A stretch of 64,000 nt of DNA from NCBI GenBank assembly GCA_015999765.1, contig JAECQR010000001.1, positions 558,001-622,000 of the forward strand, in the 5' to 3' direction. The DNA is from Flavobacteriia bacterium (lineage in GTDB: Bacteria; Bacteroidota; Bacteroidia; Flavobacteriales; Weeksellaceae). Under the pieces are notes generated by a model. That model was given only the letters and a program-made list of their open reading frames with translations. It was not told where the DNA came from and made no database searches. Each line of letters opens with the position of its first letter. Position 1 is the stretch's first letter. Positions 7,569 to 16,519 of the stretch are shown here, piece by piece. Both the position numbers and the translations under genes were made by a program.

Positions 7569-10500
7569 TTAGAATGAATACTTCATACCGAACATTGCAG
7601 ACCAAGTCGTAAATCTTGAACTAGCCGGTCTGTTAGGAGAAGTAACTAAGTCGTTACCGCTTCTTAACATCTGGAATGTTGGGTTTGGAGATAATGCTCC
7701 GGATCGGCCAAGTATTGCAGCACCATAAGAACTTACGTTCTGATCCTGAATTCCCCAATCGGAGTTCAGCATATTACCAAAGTTCAGGATATCTAAAGAA
7801 AGTTGAATTTTATCTCCTTTCTGAACCATATCACTAAACAAATTCTGAGTCAAACGGATATCAACACGGTTTAACCAAGGCATAAGGAACTCGTTTCTTG
7901 GTAAGATCTGTCCTCTGTATCCTTCCAAATCATTGTCTTTAATGAACTTGTCGAATGCTGCCCTCTGCTGATCTGCCGTGAACAGAACGGTAGTATTTGC
8001 ACCACTTCCTGTAGTAATATTGGCAAAGTTCATATCAGCGGTAGAAGTCGGAAGGTAAAGCAAATCATTTGCGATTCCGTCTCCGTTCACATCATTCGAA
8101 TAATAATAAGAATATCTTCCCTGATGAGCTCCTGAATAGTAAGCACCAATTGTAGTACCTGTTTGCTTAATCTCGTAAGTTACGTTAGCAACCACTCTGT
8201 GTGGAACTGCGTAATTAGAGATACTTAAGAAATCCTGGTTCGGAGAATCTACTGTTGGAGAACCTAACCAAGATGAAGATGCATTTGATCCTGAGTTAGA
8301 TGAAACTTCTTCAGCTGCGGAATAGGTGTAGAACGCAGATCCTGAAAGGCCTTTCCAAGGTCTCATCTGAGCTCCGAAAGTTGCAGAAAATGCATATCCT
8401 TTGGTATCTGTATTCGTAAGAATCGTCGCACTGTTTGCTCCGATCGCAGAGTTATAAGTGTAAGATCCAGCATTTGGATAATAAACACGGTCTGCATAAG
8501 TCATTTTTTCCGTTGATGCTTTTCTGTTCGCTCCAAACTGGAATACCGCGTTGATATCTTTAGTGTAAAGAATATCAGTAGTAAGTGTTAAAGGCGAGTT
8601 TGGCACTTTATAATCAATACCTAAACTTGATCTCCATACAGACGGCATTTTGAAATCCTGATCAACAAGAGAGAATGAAGATGGCGCACCAGCTTTTGGA
8701 CTCGTGATGAAAACATTCTCGGCTCCTACAGGAACGTTGTTCAGGTGATAATAAATATCCTGTGGCTGGAAGGTAACATTGTTAATCCATCCGGCAACCT
8801 GTGCGTAAGATCCCGGTTCAATGGTATTCTGAAGTACACCTGCGTTGGTTGGCATGTTAGTTAACCAAACAAAAGGTACACGTCCCGAAAATACACCACT
8901 TCCTCCACGGATTGTTAATGAACGGTCTCCCATTACATCATAATTAAATCCTAAACGTGGGGAAATCATCACTCGGGATTTTGGCCAGCTGCCTGATGAA
9001 TATTTCGTAGCATTACCGTTTTTGTCAAGCAATTCCAGTGCATCAATAGACGGGTTTGCAGTAAGGTCGTTAAGATAGAACGGAAGTTCTGCTCTTACCC
9101 CAACTGTAAAGTTGAATTTATCGTTAACTGCTACCCGGTCCTGTACGTAAGCAGATCCTAAACCGAAGTTTACTCTTGCGTAAGTGTCCTGATTAGCATA
9201 CGGATAAGTAAGACCGAACATGATTGGTGCAACTTCATTTGCAGTACCTGTTGTAAGGAAGTCTGCAACAGAAGCGTATCGGTAATAACCAGTTCCCATA
9301 CGGGTGTATGAGTTACCAAACTTCTGCATTTCGTATGCAACACCACCTGTTAAAGTGTGTTTCCCAGCATTATAAGTCAGGTTATTTGTGATTGAGAAGT
9401 TGTCGTTAACTACATCGTTTAGGTAAGAGAAAAGCTCAGTTCCGAAACTGATATAGTTACCGCCGTTTGCAGAACCATCCCAGATATCAACAAAAGGGAA
9501 AAGAGTATCTGAAGGCGTAGATCTTAAATCCTGAATTTTCGAGTAAGTAAATAATAATTTATTCGAAAGGTTAGAATTAAAAGTAGAGTTTAATTCAGCA
9601 GTTAGTGAAGATACTTTGTTTTCGAAACCATAATTTCCGTTTTCGAAAGTCATTGCTCTGTCACTTACACGGTTCCATGTTGAACGTGGTGAAGGTCCAG
9701 AATTTCCGTTTGCAACCTGCATTGATGTTCCGTTAAGAATGTTGTAACGGATTGCAAATTTATGCTGATCGCTGATGTTCCAGTCTAAACGCGCAAGAAA
9801 TTTGTCGCCCTGCTGTTCAGCTTCGTTTGCATATCCCTGATATCTTCCCGGATCATATCCCCATCTGTTGATCAGGTGATTTCTTACCGCAATAAGATCA
9901 GATTCTTTAACTCTTGAAATATTGTTTGCAGGATCAGAAACTCCATTCTGAGAAGCCTTCCAAAGGTTAGCTCCAGATGCGTTAGCACCGGTTGAAGCTT
10001 CTCTTTCAGCACTGATAAAGAAGAACAATTTATTTTGAACGATAGGCCCACCTACTGTGAAACCATTGGTAACCTGTGCTCCGGAAACTTTTTCAATGTC
10101 ATTCCCGTTAATTTTCCAACCGTTAAGTTCCTTACCGTTATAGTAACCATAAAGTGATCCGTGGAATTTGTTGGTTCCTGATTTGGTAACCGCGTTGATC
10201 CCAGCTCCGGTAAAACCAGACTGTGTAACATCAAAAGGAGCAATATTTACGCTAATTTCCTGAATTGCATCCAAAGAAATTGGCTGTGAATTACCTCCAG
10301 GGATAGGGCTTGAACTTAATCCGAAACCATTGTTGAAGTTTGCACCATCAATTTGAAGGTTGTTGTAACGTGCGTCACGGCCTGCAAATGAGTTGCCGTT
10401 TGCCTGTGGAGTAAGTCTGGTAAACTCAGTGATACTTCTGTTTGCTTGTGGCAAATCCTGAATTTGCTTCTGGCCTACGTTTGTAGCAGCTCCTGTTTTG

Positions 10501-10901
10501 TTCACGTTGGATCTTCCCGCACCAGTGATCAATACTTCTGCAATGTCAGTTGTTTTGGTTTCACCTACAACAGGGTTCAGTACAAAAGGCTGCCCTAATT
10601 CCAGATAAAGATCTTCATACACTTGTGGAGCTTGGCCTGCATAAGTAATTTCTACTCTGTAAGGACCACCAACACGCATGTTTGGTAAGTTAAAGTTGCC
10701 TGCAGAATTTGCGTTGGCTGAGTACACAGTACCCGACGGCATGTGCGTTGCTTTAATAGTTGCGCCCGAGCTTGCCTTACCATCTGCGGTAGTTACAACT
10801 CCGGTCATGTTACTTGTGGTAACCTGCGCGTGCACAGTACCGTAGCCGCAAAATGCGATAGCAGCGATTAACACGGTCTTCTTTAAAGTGTTACTTCTCA
10901 T
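7569..10901 (-). CDS. TonB-dependent receptor, Oar-like
   Basis: The 1110-aa outer-membrane protein has a signal peptide ending near VHAQ, then a carboxypeptidase-like regulatory domain (about residues 27-110, with MTGVVTTADGKASSGATI). A TonB plug follows (about 120-245, with NNLQIDGANFNNGFG), and then a long beta-barrel ending in aromatic MKYSF. This order fits Oar-like receptors rather than SusC, and no susD neighbour is present. The barrel is rich in Asn, Ser, Gly and Tyr. The ligand cannot be predicted. The gene stands alone between its own terminator and that of nadC, so it is probably a single transcription unit. Confidence 0.88.
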   Translation of the reverse strand: MRSNTLKKTVLIAAIAFCGYGTVHAQVTTSNMTGVVTTADGKASSGATIKATHMPSGTVYSANANSAGNFNLPNMRVGGPYRVEITYAGQAPQVYEDLYLELGQPFVLNPVVGETKTTDIAEVLITGAGRSNVNKTGAATNVGQKQIQDLPQANRSITEFTRLTPQANGNSFAGRDARYNNLQIDGANFNNGFGLSSSPIPGGNSQPISLDAIQEISVNIAPFDVTQSGFTGAGINAVTKSGTNKFHGSLYGYYNGKELNGWKINGNDIEKVSGAQVTNGFTVGGPIVQNKLFFFISAEREASTGANASGANLWKASQNGVSDPANNISRVKESDLIAVRNHLINRWGYDPGRYQGYANEAEQQGDKFLARLDWNISDQHKFAIRYNILNGTSMQVANGNSGPSPRSTWNRVSDRAMTFENGNYGFENKVSSLTAELNSTFNSNLSNKLLFTYSKIQDLRSTPSDTLFPFVDIWDGSANGGNYISFGTELFSYLNDVVNDNFSITNNLTYNAGKHTLTGGVAYEMQKFGNSYTRMGTGYYRYASVADFLTTGTANEVAPIMFGLTYPYANQDTYARVNFGLGSAYVQDRVAVNDKFNFTVGVRAELPFYLNDLTANPSIDALELLDKNGNATKYSSGSWPKSRVMISPRLGFNYDVMGDRSLTIRGGSGVFSGRVPFVWLTNMPTNAGVLQNTIEPGSYAQVAGWINNVTFQPQDIYYHLNNVPVGAENVFITSPKAGAPSSFSLVDQDFKMPSVWRSSLGIDYKVPNSPLTLTTDILYTKDINAVFQFGANRKASTEKMTYADRVYYPNAGSYTYNSAIGANSATILTNTDTKGYAFSATFGAQMRPWKGLSGSAFYTYSAAEEVSSNSGSNASSSWLGSPTVDSPNQDFLSISNYAVPHRVVANVTYEIKQTGTTIGAYYSGAHQGRYSYYYSNDVNGDGIANDLLYLPTSTADMNFANITTGSGANTTVLFTADQQRAAFDKFIKDNDLEGYRGQILPRNEFLMPWLNRVDIRLTQNLFSDMVQKGDKIQLSLDILNFGNMLNSDWGIQDQNVSSYGAAILGRSGALSPNPTFQMLRSGNDLVTSPNRPASSRFTTWSAMFGMKYSF

Positions 10902-11000
10902 AGATAAAATTTATACTTTTTTTAAATTTAGATGGCGCAAAAATCGTTAAAAAAATTGGAACTTTTATTACGGATGTGTTAAATTTTAAAATTTTGTTAA

Positions 11001-11029
11001 AAAACGCTGTATCCAACAGGGATACAGCG
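11001..11029 (-). terminator. Terminator downstream of nadC
   Basis: The 10-bp perfect stem CGCTGTATCC/GGATACAGCG has a 5-nt loop and, on the minus strand, is followed by TTTTTT. Confidence 0.9.
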
Positions 11030-11116
11030 TCTTAAATTTTTTACCCGGTATGTTTTTAAAATATTATTCTTTGCGTACTATGTGTAATAATTCCTATAAA
11101 ACCATTAATTTGACAA

Positions 11117-11977
11117 TTATTTTACCGCCTTCAGACTGAGGTCAATATTCGCTGCAGAGTGGGTTAAAGCGCCAGCAGATATAAAATCAACACCTGTAGC
11201 AGCAACTTCTTTCAACATGTCGCGCGTGATTCCGCCTGAAGCTTCACTCTCGCATTTGCCGCCAATCAGTTTTACTGCTTTTTTCATGCTCTGGGTATCC
11301 ATATTGTCTAGCATAATGCGATCAGCACCTGATTCCAGAGCTTCCTCCACTTCCTGCAGGTTCCGTGTTTCAACTTCTATTTTGAACTTCTTTTTGTTGG
11401 CTTTAATATAATCCCTGGCCATTTTCACCGCATTAGTAATGCTGCCGTTATAATCAATATGATTGTCTTTCAACATTATCATATCGTACAAACCATACCG
11501 GTGATTGGTTCCGCCACCTATTGCCACTGCCCATTTTTCACATATCCTGAAGTTGGGAGTGGTTTTTCGGGTATCCAGCAGTTTGGTTTTGGTTCCCAAT
11601 AACCTGGAGTCCCAATCGTGGGTAAGAGTCGCAATTCCGCTCATGCGCTGCATACAGTTCAAAACTAATCTTTCCGTTGAAAGAATTGACCGTGCACTTC
11701 CTGTTACATAAAAAGCGACGTCGCCGGCTTTTGCGGATTCCCCGTCTTTGATAAGTGCCTCAACTTTTAGATTTTTATCAAACTGCTTGAAGATGATTTC
11801 TGCCAGTTCCACTCCCGCAAGAATACAGTTTTCTTTTACTAAAAGTTGCGCTTTCTGCTCCAGATTTCCAGGAATTGTAGAAAGAGTGGAGTGGTCTCCA
11901 TCTTGAATATCTTCCTCCAGGGCAGATTTTATGAATTGTTTTAGCATTTTATCATTTACGTATGCAGGTCTTTTCAT
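11117..11977 (-). CDS. nadC: Nicotinate-nucleotide pyrophosphorylase (carboxylating)
   Basis: The 286-aa enzyme converts quinolinate and PRPP to nicotinate mononucleotide in de novo NAD synthesis. Recognisable segments are EDIQDGDHSTL near the N-terminus, NCMQRMSGIATLT, LDTRKTTPNFR (substrate-binding arginine and lysine region), and near the C-terminus IMLDNMD followed by EASGGIT. Length is standard. It lies 41 nt downstream of nadB on the same strand and ends in a strong terminator, so it is the last gene of the nitroreductase-nadB-nadC set. nadA is not in this window. Confidence 0.95.
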   Translation of the reverse strand: MKRPAYVNDKMLKQFIKSALEEDIQDGDHSTLSTIPGNLEQKAQLLVKENCILAGVELAEIIFKQFDKNLKVEALIKDGESAKAGDVAFYVTGSARSILSTERLVLNCMQRMSGIATLTHDWDSRLLGTKTKLLDTRKTTPNFRICEKWAVAIGGGTNHRYGLYDMIMLKDNHIDYNGSITNAVKMARDYIKANKKKFKIEVETRNLQEVEEALESGADRIMLDNMDTQSMKKAVKLIGGKCESEASGGITRDMLKEVAATGVDFISAGALTHSAANIDLSLKAVK

Positions 11978-12018
11978 GTTTTATTTTTTTAGGCCAATGA
12001 GCCGAATTTAAAGTTGTT

Positions 12019-13593
12019 TTATACCAGATCTTTGTTGAAAAACGCACCTTTATTCTCCTTCATCGCGATGGAATGCTTGATGATGAGATAAGAAATATTC
12101 ACCAGATTTCGAAGTTCTGAAAGTTGTGGAGACATAATGGAATAATTATAAAGTTCAGTTACCGCTTCATAAATTTCACGCTGCTTCTTTTTAGCAAGTT
12201 GCAGCCTTTCATTGCTGCGGACAATACTTACAAGATCGCTCATCATTTCCTGAAGTTGGCGGCGCAGATAAGAAACCAGTACCATTTCGTCCATCATTTT
12301 CATGCCTTCTTCGTTCCATTCAGGAACCGCCTTTAAATCATCAAAATTAAAATCATTGATATTTAAAAGTTCTACCGTTTGCAACGCAGCATTGTGACCG
12401 AACACCATTCCTTCTAATAATGAATTGGATGCCAATCTGTTAGCGCCGTGCAGTCCGGAATTGGTACATTCGCCTACGGCAAAGAGGTTTTTAATGGAAC
12501 TTTGTCCGTTCATATCTGTCTCTATACCGCCCATCAGATAGTGGCAGGCAGGAACAACCGGAATCAATTGCCTGAACGGGTCAATCCCTTCGTTAAGGCA
12601 TTTCTGGTAAATATTGGGGAAATGTTCTTTGAATTTTTCCTGATCCATTTCGCGGCAGTCTAGACCTACATAATCGTCTCCGGAGATTTTTAGCTCATTG
12701 TCAATGGCTCTTGCAACAATGTCTCGAGAGGCCAATTCTTCACGCTCATCATATTTCTGCATGAATTTTTCTCCGCTTTTGGTCCGGAGTTTCGCACCAT
12801 CACCACGCACGGCTTCCGAAATCAGAAACAACATTCCGTCTCTTTTTGAATATAGAGCAGTGGGATGAAACTGATAATACTGCATGTTTGAAACTTTACC
12901 GCGGGCTCGGTGTACAAAGGCAATTCCGTCGCCTGTAGCAATTACGGGATTTGTAGTGTTTTTATAAACATGACCGGCTCCTCCAGTGGCCACGAGCGTT
13001 ATTTTTGCAGTAATTTTCTTGATTTTCTTTTCTTTCTCATCCAAAATATAAGCGCCGTAACAGGAAATATTTTCTGTATTCAGTTCTTTTCCGGGAACAT
13101 GATGCTGCGTGATTAAATCCACCACATAATGGTGCGCCAGCATTTCGATGTTAGGTGATTTTTTAATGGTTTCCAGAAGTGCGCGTTCTATTTCGGCGCC
13201 GGTGATGTCTTTGTGATGCACAATTCGGTTTTCGGTATGTCCGCCTTCACGGCCGAGTTTGAAGTCTCCACCAGTTTCCATATCGAAGTTCGTACCCCAG
13301 TTCACCAGTTCCTGAAATCTCGCGGGACCTTCTTTGATGACCATTTCTACAACATCTCTTTTATTTTCGCCGTCGCCGGCTCGCATGGTATCGTCAATAT
13401 GTTTCTGGAAATTGTCGTTATCAAAATCGGTTACTACGGCAAGGCCGCCCTGTGCGTACTTGGTGTTGCTTTCGTCTTCATCGGCTTTGGTGACGATGAT
13501 GATTTTGGCTTCGGGCATTTTTTCAGAGACTTTTATCGCGTAGGAAAGCCCCGAAATTCCGGAGCCAATGACCAGTACATCTGCTTTAATCAT
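12019..13593 (-). CDS. nadB: L-aspartate oxidase
   Basis: The 524-aa flavoprotein oxidises L-aspartate to iminoaspartate, the first step of NAD synthesis. It begins with the FAD motif VIGSGISGLSYAIKV and has TKYAQGGLAVV. It continues with HHKDITGAEIERALL, the active-site region MQYYQFHPTALY, and the C-terminal FAD segment MGGIETDMNGQSS. It follows the nitroreductase gene by 6 nt and precedes nadC by 41 nt. Length and motifs are normal for NadB and argue against the related fumarate reductase or succinate dehydrogenase subunits. Confidence 0.95.
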   Translation of the reverse strand: MIKADVLVIGSGISGLSYAIKVSEKMPEAKIIIVTKADEDESNTKYAQGGLAVVTDFDNDNFQKHIDDTMRAGDGENKRDVVEMVIKEGPARFQELVNWGTNFDMETGGDFKLGREGGHTENRIVHHKDITGAEIERALLETIKKSPNIEMLAHHYVVDLITQHHVPGKELNTENISCYGAYILDEKEKKIKKITAKITLVATGGAGHVYKNTTNPVIATGDGIAFVHRARGKVSNMQYYQFHPTALYSKRDGMLFLISEAVRGDGAKLRTKSGEKFMQKYDEREELASRDIVARAIDNELKISGDDYVGLDCREMDQEKFKEHFPNIYQKCLNEGIDPFRQLIPVVPACHYLMGGIETDMNGQSSIKNLFAVGECTNSGLHGANRLASNSLLEGMVFGHNAALQTVELLNINDFNFDDLKAVPEWNEEGMKMMDEMVLVSYLRRQLQEMMSDLVSIVRSNERLQLAKKKQREIYEAVTELYNYSIMSPQLSELRNLVNISYLIIKHSIAMKENKGAFFNKDLV

Positions 13594-13599
13594 AGATTT

Positions 13600-14223
13600 T
13601 TAAATGAATTTAAATAATTTCTCGTCCGGTTTCCTTACTTTTTTCATCTTCTGAAATTCATCATTCGGCGAACGGTAACCTAATGCCAACGTAACAGCGA
13701 CACTTTCTTTTTCGGTGTCGATATTCAGAGTTTTTTCGATATTTTCTTTTATGAAACCTTCCATGGGACAAGAATCGATCTGCTCCAGTGCTGCCGCAAA
13801 AATAAGGTTTCCTAAAACGATGTAGGTCTGCTTTTCTGCCCAAAGATGAACGTTCTTATTAGTTTCGGTATAAGTATCAATATTTTTTCGGAACATTCCG
13901 AGATTTTCCACAGGAATTTCCCGTATTTCCGAGATATGCCTGAAATAACCGTCAACGTAATTTGCCTCAATATTTTTTTTAGAAACAATTACGATTAAAT
14001 GCGAGCAGGTAGAAATCTGGGAGGGATTATGAAATGAAGGAACAAGATTTTTAAGCATCTCATTGGATTCAACTACAAAAATTTTATACGGCTGAAGGCC
14101 CAGTGAGCTTGCAGAAAGTTTTCCGGCTTCCAGAATATTCCGAAGAACTTCAGGAGAAACCTTTTTCGAAGGGTCAAATTTCTTTACCGAATATCTTTTT
14201 TGAAGCGCCTGTAAGTAATCCAT
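13600..14223 (-). CDS. Nitroreductase family NAD(P)H oxidoreductase
   Basis: The 207-aa protein fits the FMN-dependent nitroreductase fold: RYSVKKFDPSKKV at the N-terminus (FMN phosphate contact), EAGKLSASSLGLQPYKIFVVE, and LALGYRSPNDE near the C-terminus. Such enzymes reduce nitroaromatics, quinones or related compounds with NAD(P)H. The gene heads a set with nadB and nadC (6 nt to nadB), a plausible tie to nicotinamide metabolism but not proof. A TATCTTTG box lies exactly 4 nt before the ATG, so the transcript may be leaderless. Confidence 0.87.
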   Translation of the reverse strand: MDYLQALQKRYSVKKFDPSKKVSPEVLRNILEAGKLSASSLGLQPYKIFVVESNEMLKNLVPSFHNPSQISTCSHLIVIVSKKNIEANYVDGYFRHISEIREIPVENLGMFRKNIDTYTETNKNVHLWAEKQTYIVLGNLIFAAALEQIDSCPMEGFIKENIEKTLNIDTEKESVAVTLALGYRSPNDEFQKMKKVRKPDEKLFKFI

Positions 14224-14227
14224 TTAA

Positions 14228-14235
14228 CAAAGATA
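14228..14235 (-). promoter_or_regulatory. -7 box 4 nt before the nitroreductase ATG
   Basis: On the minus strand TATCTTTG is followed by TTAA and then ATG. The -33 region is poor. Confidence 0.5.
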
Positions 14236-14304
14236 GGAAAAGTCGGAAAACAGAGGACTGAAGTGACGGTAAAGTTGAGCAGTAAAGAACAATAAGTGAT
14301 GAAA

Positions 14305-14787
14305 TCAGAAAAGGCCGCCGCCCTTTTGATTTTCGAAATAGGTATCGATTTCCGTGTTATCTGATTGAGCAGCTTTTACTGCGAGCTGGTCGCAGATTTC
14401 GTTTTCAGGATGGCCTGCATGGCCTTTAATCCAGTGAAAAGTGGTTTTGTGCGTTTTGAGTAGCGGAACCATGCGCTTCCATAAGTCAGGATTTTTTACA
14501 TTTTTAAACCCTTTTTTAATCCAGCCGAAAATCCATTTCTGATTAATTGCGTCAGAAACATACTTGCTGTCGGTGTAAATATGGATGTCGTTTTCGGTAG
14601 ATCTTAATTTCTCCAGAGCTACAATCACTGCGAGAAGTTCCATACGATTGTTCGTAGTAAGACGAAATCCTTTGGAAAACTGTTTCTGGTAGTTTTTTTC
14701 CGGTACTTTCATCACAATTCCGTAGCCGCCTTTTCCCGGATTTCCGCTGCAGGCTCCGTCGGTGAAGATTTCAATTCTAAGACTCAT
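14305..14787 (-). CDS. rnhA: Ribonuclease HI
   Basis: The 160-aa enzyme cleaves RNA in RNA-DNA hybrids. The catalytic residues are visible: Asp in IFTDGACSGNPGKGG, Glu in NNRMELLAVI, Asp in IYTDSKYV, and the last metal ligand region in WIKGHAGHPENEICD. The length matches E. coli RNase HI. It lies only 2 nt downstream of dnaB on the same strand, so the two are almost surely co-transcribed, linking primer removal with the replicative helicase. Confidence 0.96.
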   Translation of the reverse strand: MSLRIEIFTDGACSGNPGKGGYGIVMKVPEKNYQKQFSKGFRLTTNNRMELLAVIVALEKLRSTENDIHIYTDSKYVSDAINQKWIFGWIKKGFKNVKNPDLWKRMVPLLKTHKTTFHWIKGHAGHPENEICDQLAVKAAQSDNTEIDTYFENQKGGGLF

Positions 14788-14789
14788 AT

Positions 14790-16379
14790 TTAATATTCGA
14801 AATCGTCATCATCATCCAAATCATTCATCGATGAGCCGGAGAGATTTTGGTTGCTCGGTAAATCGAAAGCTGCACCCGGATCGATGGTAGCTTTTATCTT
14901 TTCGAAACCGCTAGGTTCATCCTGCTGACCGAAGTTAGAGGGCTGATAACCGTAACCGCTTCCGAAAAGGTCGAGGTCGGCAAATTTCGCAATATTCTTG
15001 TGGAAAGACATTCTTACATCTGCAGTTGCACCGTTACGGTGTTTTGCGATGATGAGCTCTGCCTGGTTTTCTGTGGAAGATTCTGCACCGTCTTCATCGT
15101 TATCCCACGTCGTAATTTTATAATATTCCGGACGGAAAATGAACGAGACAATATCGGCGTCCTGCTCAATCGCTCCGGATTCCCTAAGGTCAGAAAGCAT
15201 CGGTCTTTTTCCGGGACGCGTTTCCACACTTCTTGAAAGCTGCGAAAGTGCGATTACAGGAACATTGAGTTCTTTTGCAATGGCTTTCAGGGAACGGGAA
15301 ATCATTGCGATTTCCTGCTCACGGTTTCCTGCTCCGCCTTTTCCGGAGTTGGCCGTCATTAACTGTAAATAATCGACCATGATGATTCTTACACCGTGCT
15401 GCATAACGAGTCTACGGCATTTTGCCCTGAAATCAAAAACCGAAAGTGAAGGCGTTTCGTCAATAAACAAAGGCGCATTTTCAAGTTCTGATACGTTAGA
15501 GAACAGCCTTTGCCATTCTTCATCACTCATCTGCCCTTTACGGAGTTTTTCTGAGGAAATTCCGGTTTCGGAAGCAATCATTCTGGTGATCAACTGTACC
15601 GAAGCCATCTCCAAAGAAAATAAGGCTAAAGGAATTTTGTGTTCAACAGCGATATTTCTCGCCATTGAAAGCAGGAACGCAGTTTTACCCATGGCCGGAC
15701 GCGCCGCGATAATAATTAAATCGGAATTCTGCCAGCCGCCGGTTTCTTTGTCGATATCTCTGAATCCTGATGGAATTCCGGAGATTCCCTCCTTGTCTTT
15801 CAAAGCTTTTATGGTGTCAATGGCCTGTTTTACCAAGGTATTTGCAGTGTCGAAACCTTTTTTGATGGTTCCGTTTGTGATTTCAAAAAATGACTGCTCT
15901 GCTTTGTCAAGCAGTTCGAAAACATCGGTCGATTCTTTGTAAGAACTGTCGATGACGTTCGCCGAAACATTGATAAGACTTCTTAAGATAAATTTCTCAA
16001 GAATGACACGGACATGATATTCGATATGAGCACTGGACGAAACCCCCATCGTTAAATCAATGATATAATGATCACCTCCCGCAAAACCCAGCTTTTCAGT
16101 TTTTTTAAGCTCCTGAATTACGGTCATTAAATCCACAGGATGGTTTCCTTCAAACAGTTTCAGGATCGCACGGAAGATTTCCTGATGTCTTGGATCGTAA
16201 AAAACTTCGGGTGTCAGTAAATCGATGGAATAATCGAGACCTTTTTTATCGATAAGAAAAGTACCGATAACAAGTTTCTCGAAATCTACTGCATTGGGCG
16301 GCATTTTGCCATCGGAAATTGAGAGTTCTTTTGCGAAATTACCGTGAATGAGGGACGATAATGTTTCCTTCTGTGTCAT
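14790..16379 (-). CDS. dnaB: Replicative DNA helicase DnaB
   Basis: The 529-aa protein has the DnaB N-terminal helical domain (about residues 25-130), a linker, and a RecA-type ATPase with Walker A ARPAMGKTAF near residue 230, Walker B IIMVDYLQLM near 335, and the loop LSDLRESGAIEQDAD. It unwinds DNA at the replication fork as a hexamer. No intein is present. The C-terminal tail is acidic (NDLDDDDDFEY), a feature common in this phylum. A TATCTTTG box lies exactly 4 nt before the ATG, with a gap of 140 nt to the next gene. Confidence 0.96.
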   Translation of the reverse strand: MTQKETLSSLIHGNFAKELSISDGKMPPNAVDFEKLVIGTFLIDKKGLDYSIDLLTPEVFYDPRHQEIFRAILKLFEGNHPVDLMTVIQELKKTEKLGFAGGDHYIIDLTMGVSSSAHIEYHVRVILEKFILRSLINVSANVIDSSYKESTDVFELLDKAEQSFFEITNGTIKKGFDTANTLVKQAIDTIKALKDKEGISGIPSGFRDIDKETGGWQNSDLIIIAARPAMGKTAFLLSMARNIAVEHKIPLALFSLEMASVQLITRMIASETGISSEKLRKGQMSDEEWQRLFSNVSELENAPLFIDETPSLSVFDFRAKCRRLVMQHGVRIIMVDYLQLMTANSGKGGAGNREQEIAMISRSLKAIAKELNVPVIALSQLSRSVETRPGKRPMLSDLRESGAIEQDADIVSFIFRPEYYKITTWDNDEDGAESSTENQAELIIAKHRNGATADVRMSFHKNIAKFADLDLFGSGYGYQPSNFGQQDEPSGFEKIKATIDPGAAFDLPSNQNLSGSSMNDLDDDDDFEY

Positions 16380-16383
16380 GGGA

Positions 16384-16391
16384 CAAAGATA
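16384..16391 (-). promoter_or_regulatory. -7 box 4 nt before the dnaB ATG
   Basis: On the minus strand TATCTTTG is followed by TCCC and then ATG, predicting a leaderless or nearly leaderless dnaB-rnhA mRNA. The -33 region is poor. Confidence 0.5.
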
Positions 16392-16485
16392 GAATATTAA
16401 TCTTTTCGGGACCGTGATTGTGCAGAAGAAAAGCTAAAAATTCAGAAAACTTTGCACTCATCACCTTTAGGCATTGGTTTAAATC

Positions 16486-16504
16486 TGTTGATAAATCTGG
16501 ATAA
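16486..16504 (-). other. Two DnaA-box-like 9-mers one helical turn apart
   Basis: On the minus strand TTATCCAGA and TTATCAACA, each one mismatch from TTATCCACA, start 10 bp apart in the same orientation next to an AT-rich stretch. Two sites may be chance or may regulate dnaB; this is not enough to call an origin. Confidence 0.25.
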
Positions 16505-16519
16505 CTTTTTAACAGAATT

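Noticed and set aside
10052-10243. Short ORFs inside the TonB receptor, mfd and other long genes
   Set aside because: They lie in other frames of strongly supported genes and show no protein family features.
7569-10901. Calling the large TonB receptor SusC
   Set aside because: There is no susD neighbour, and its domain layout is Oar-like with a carboxypeptidase-like domain.
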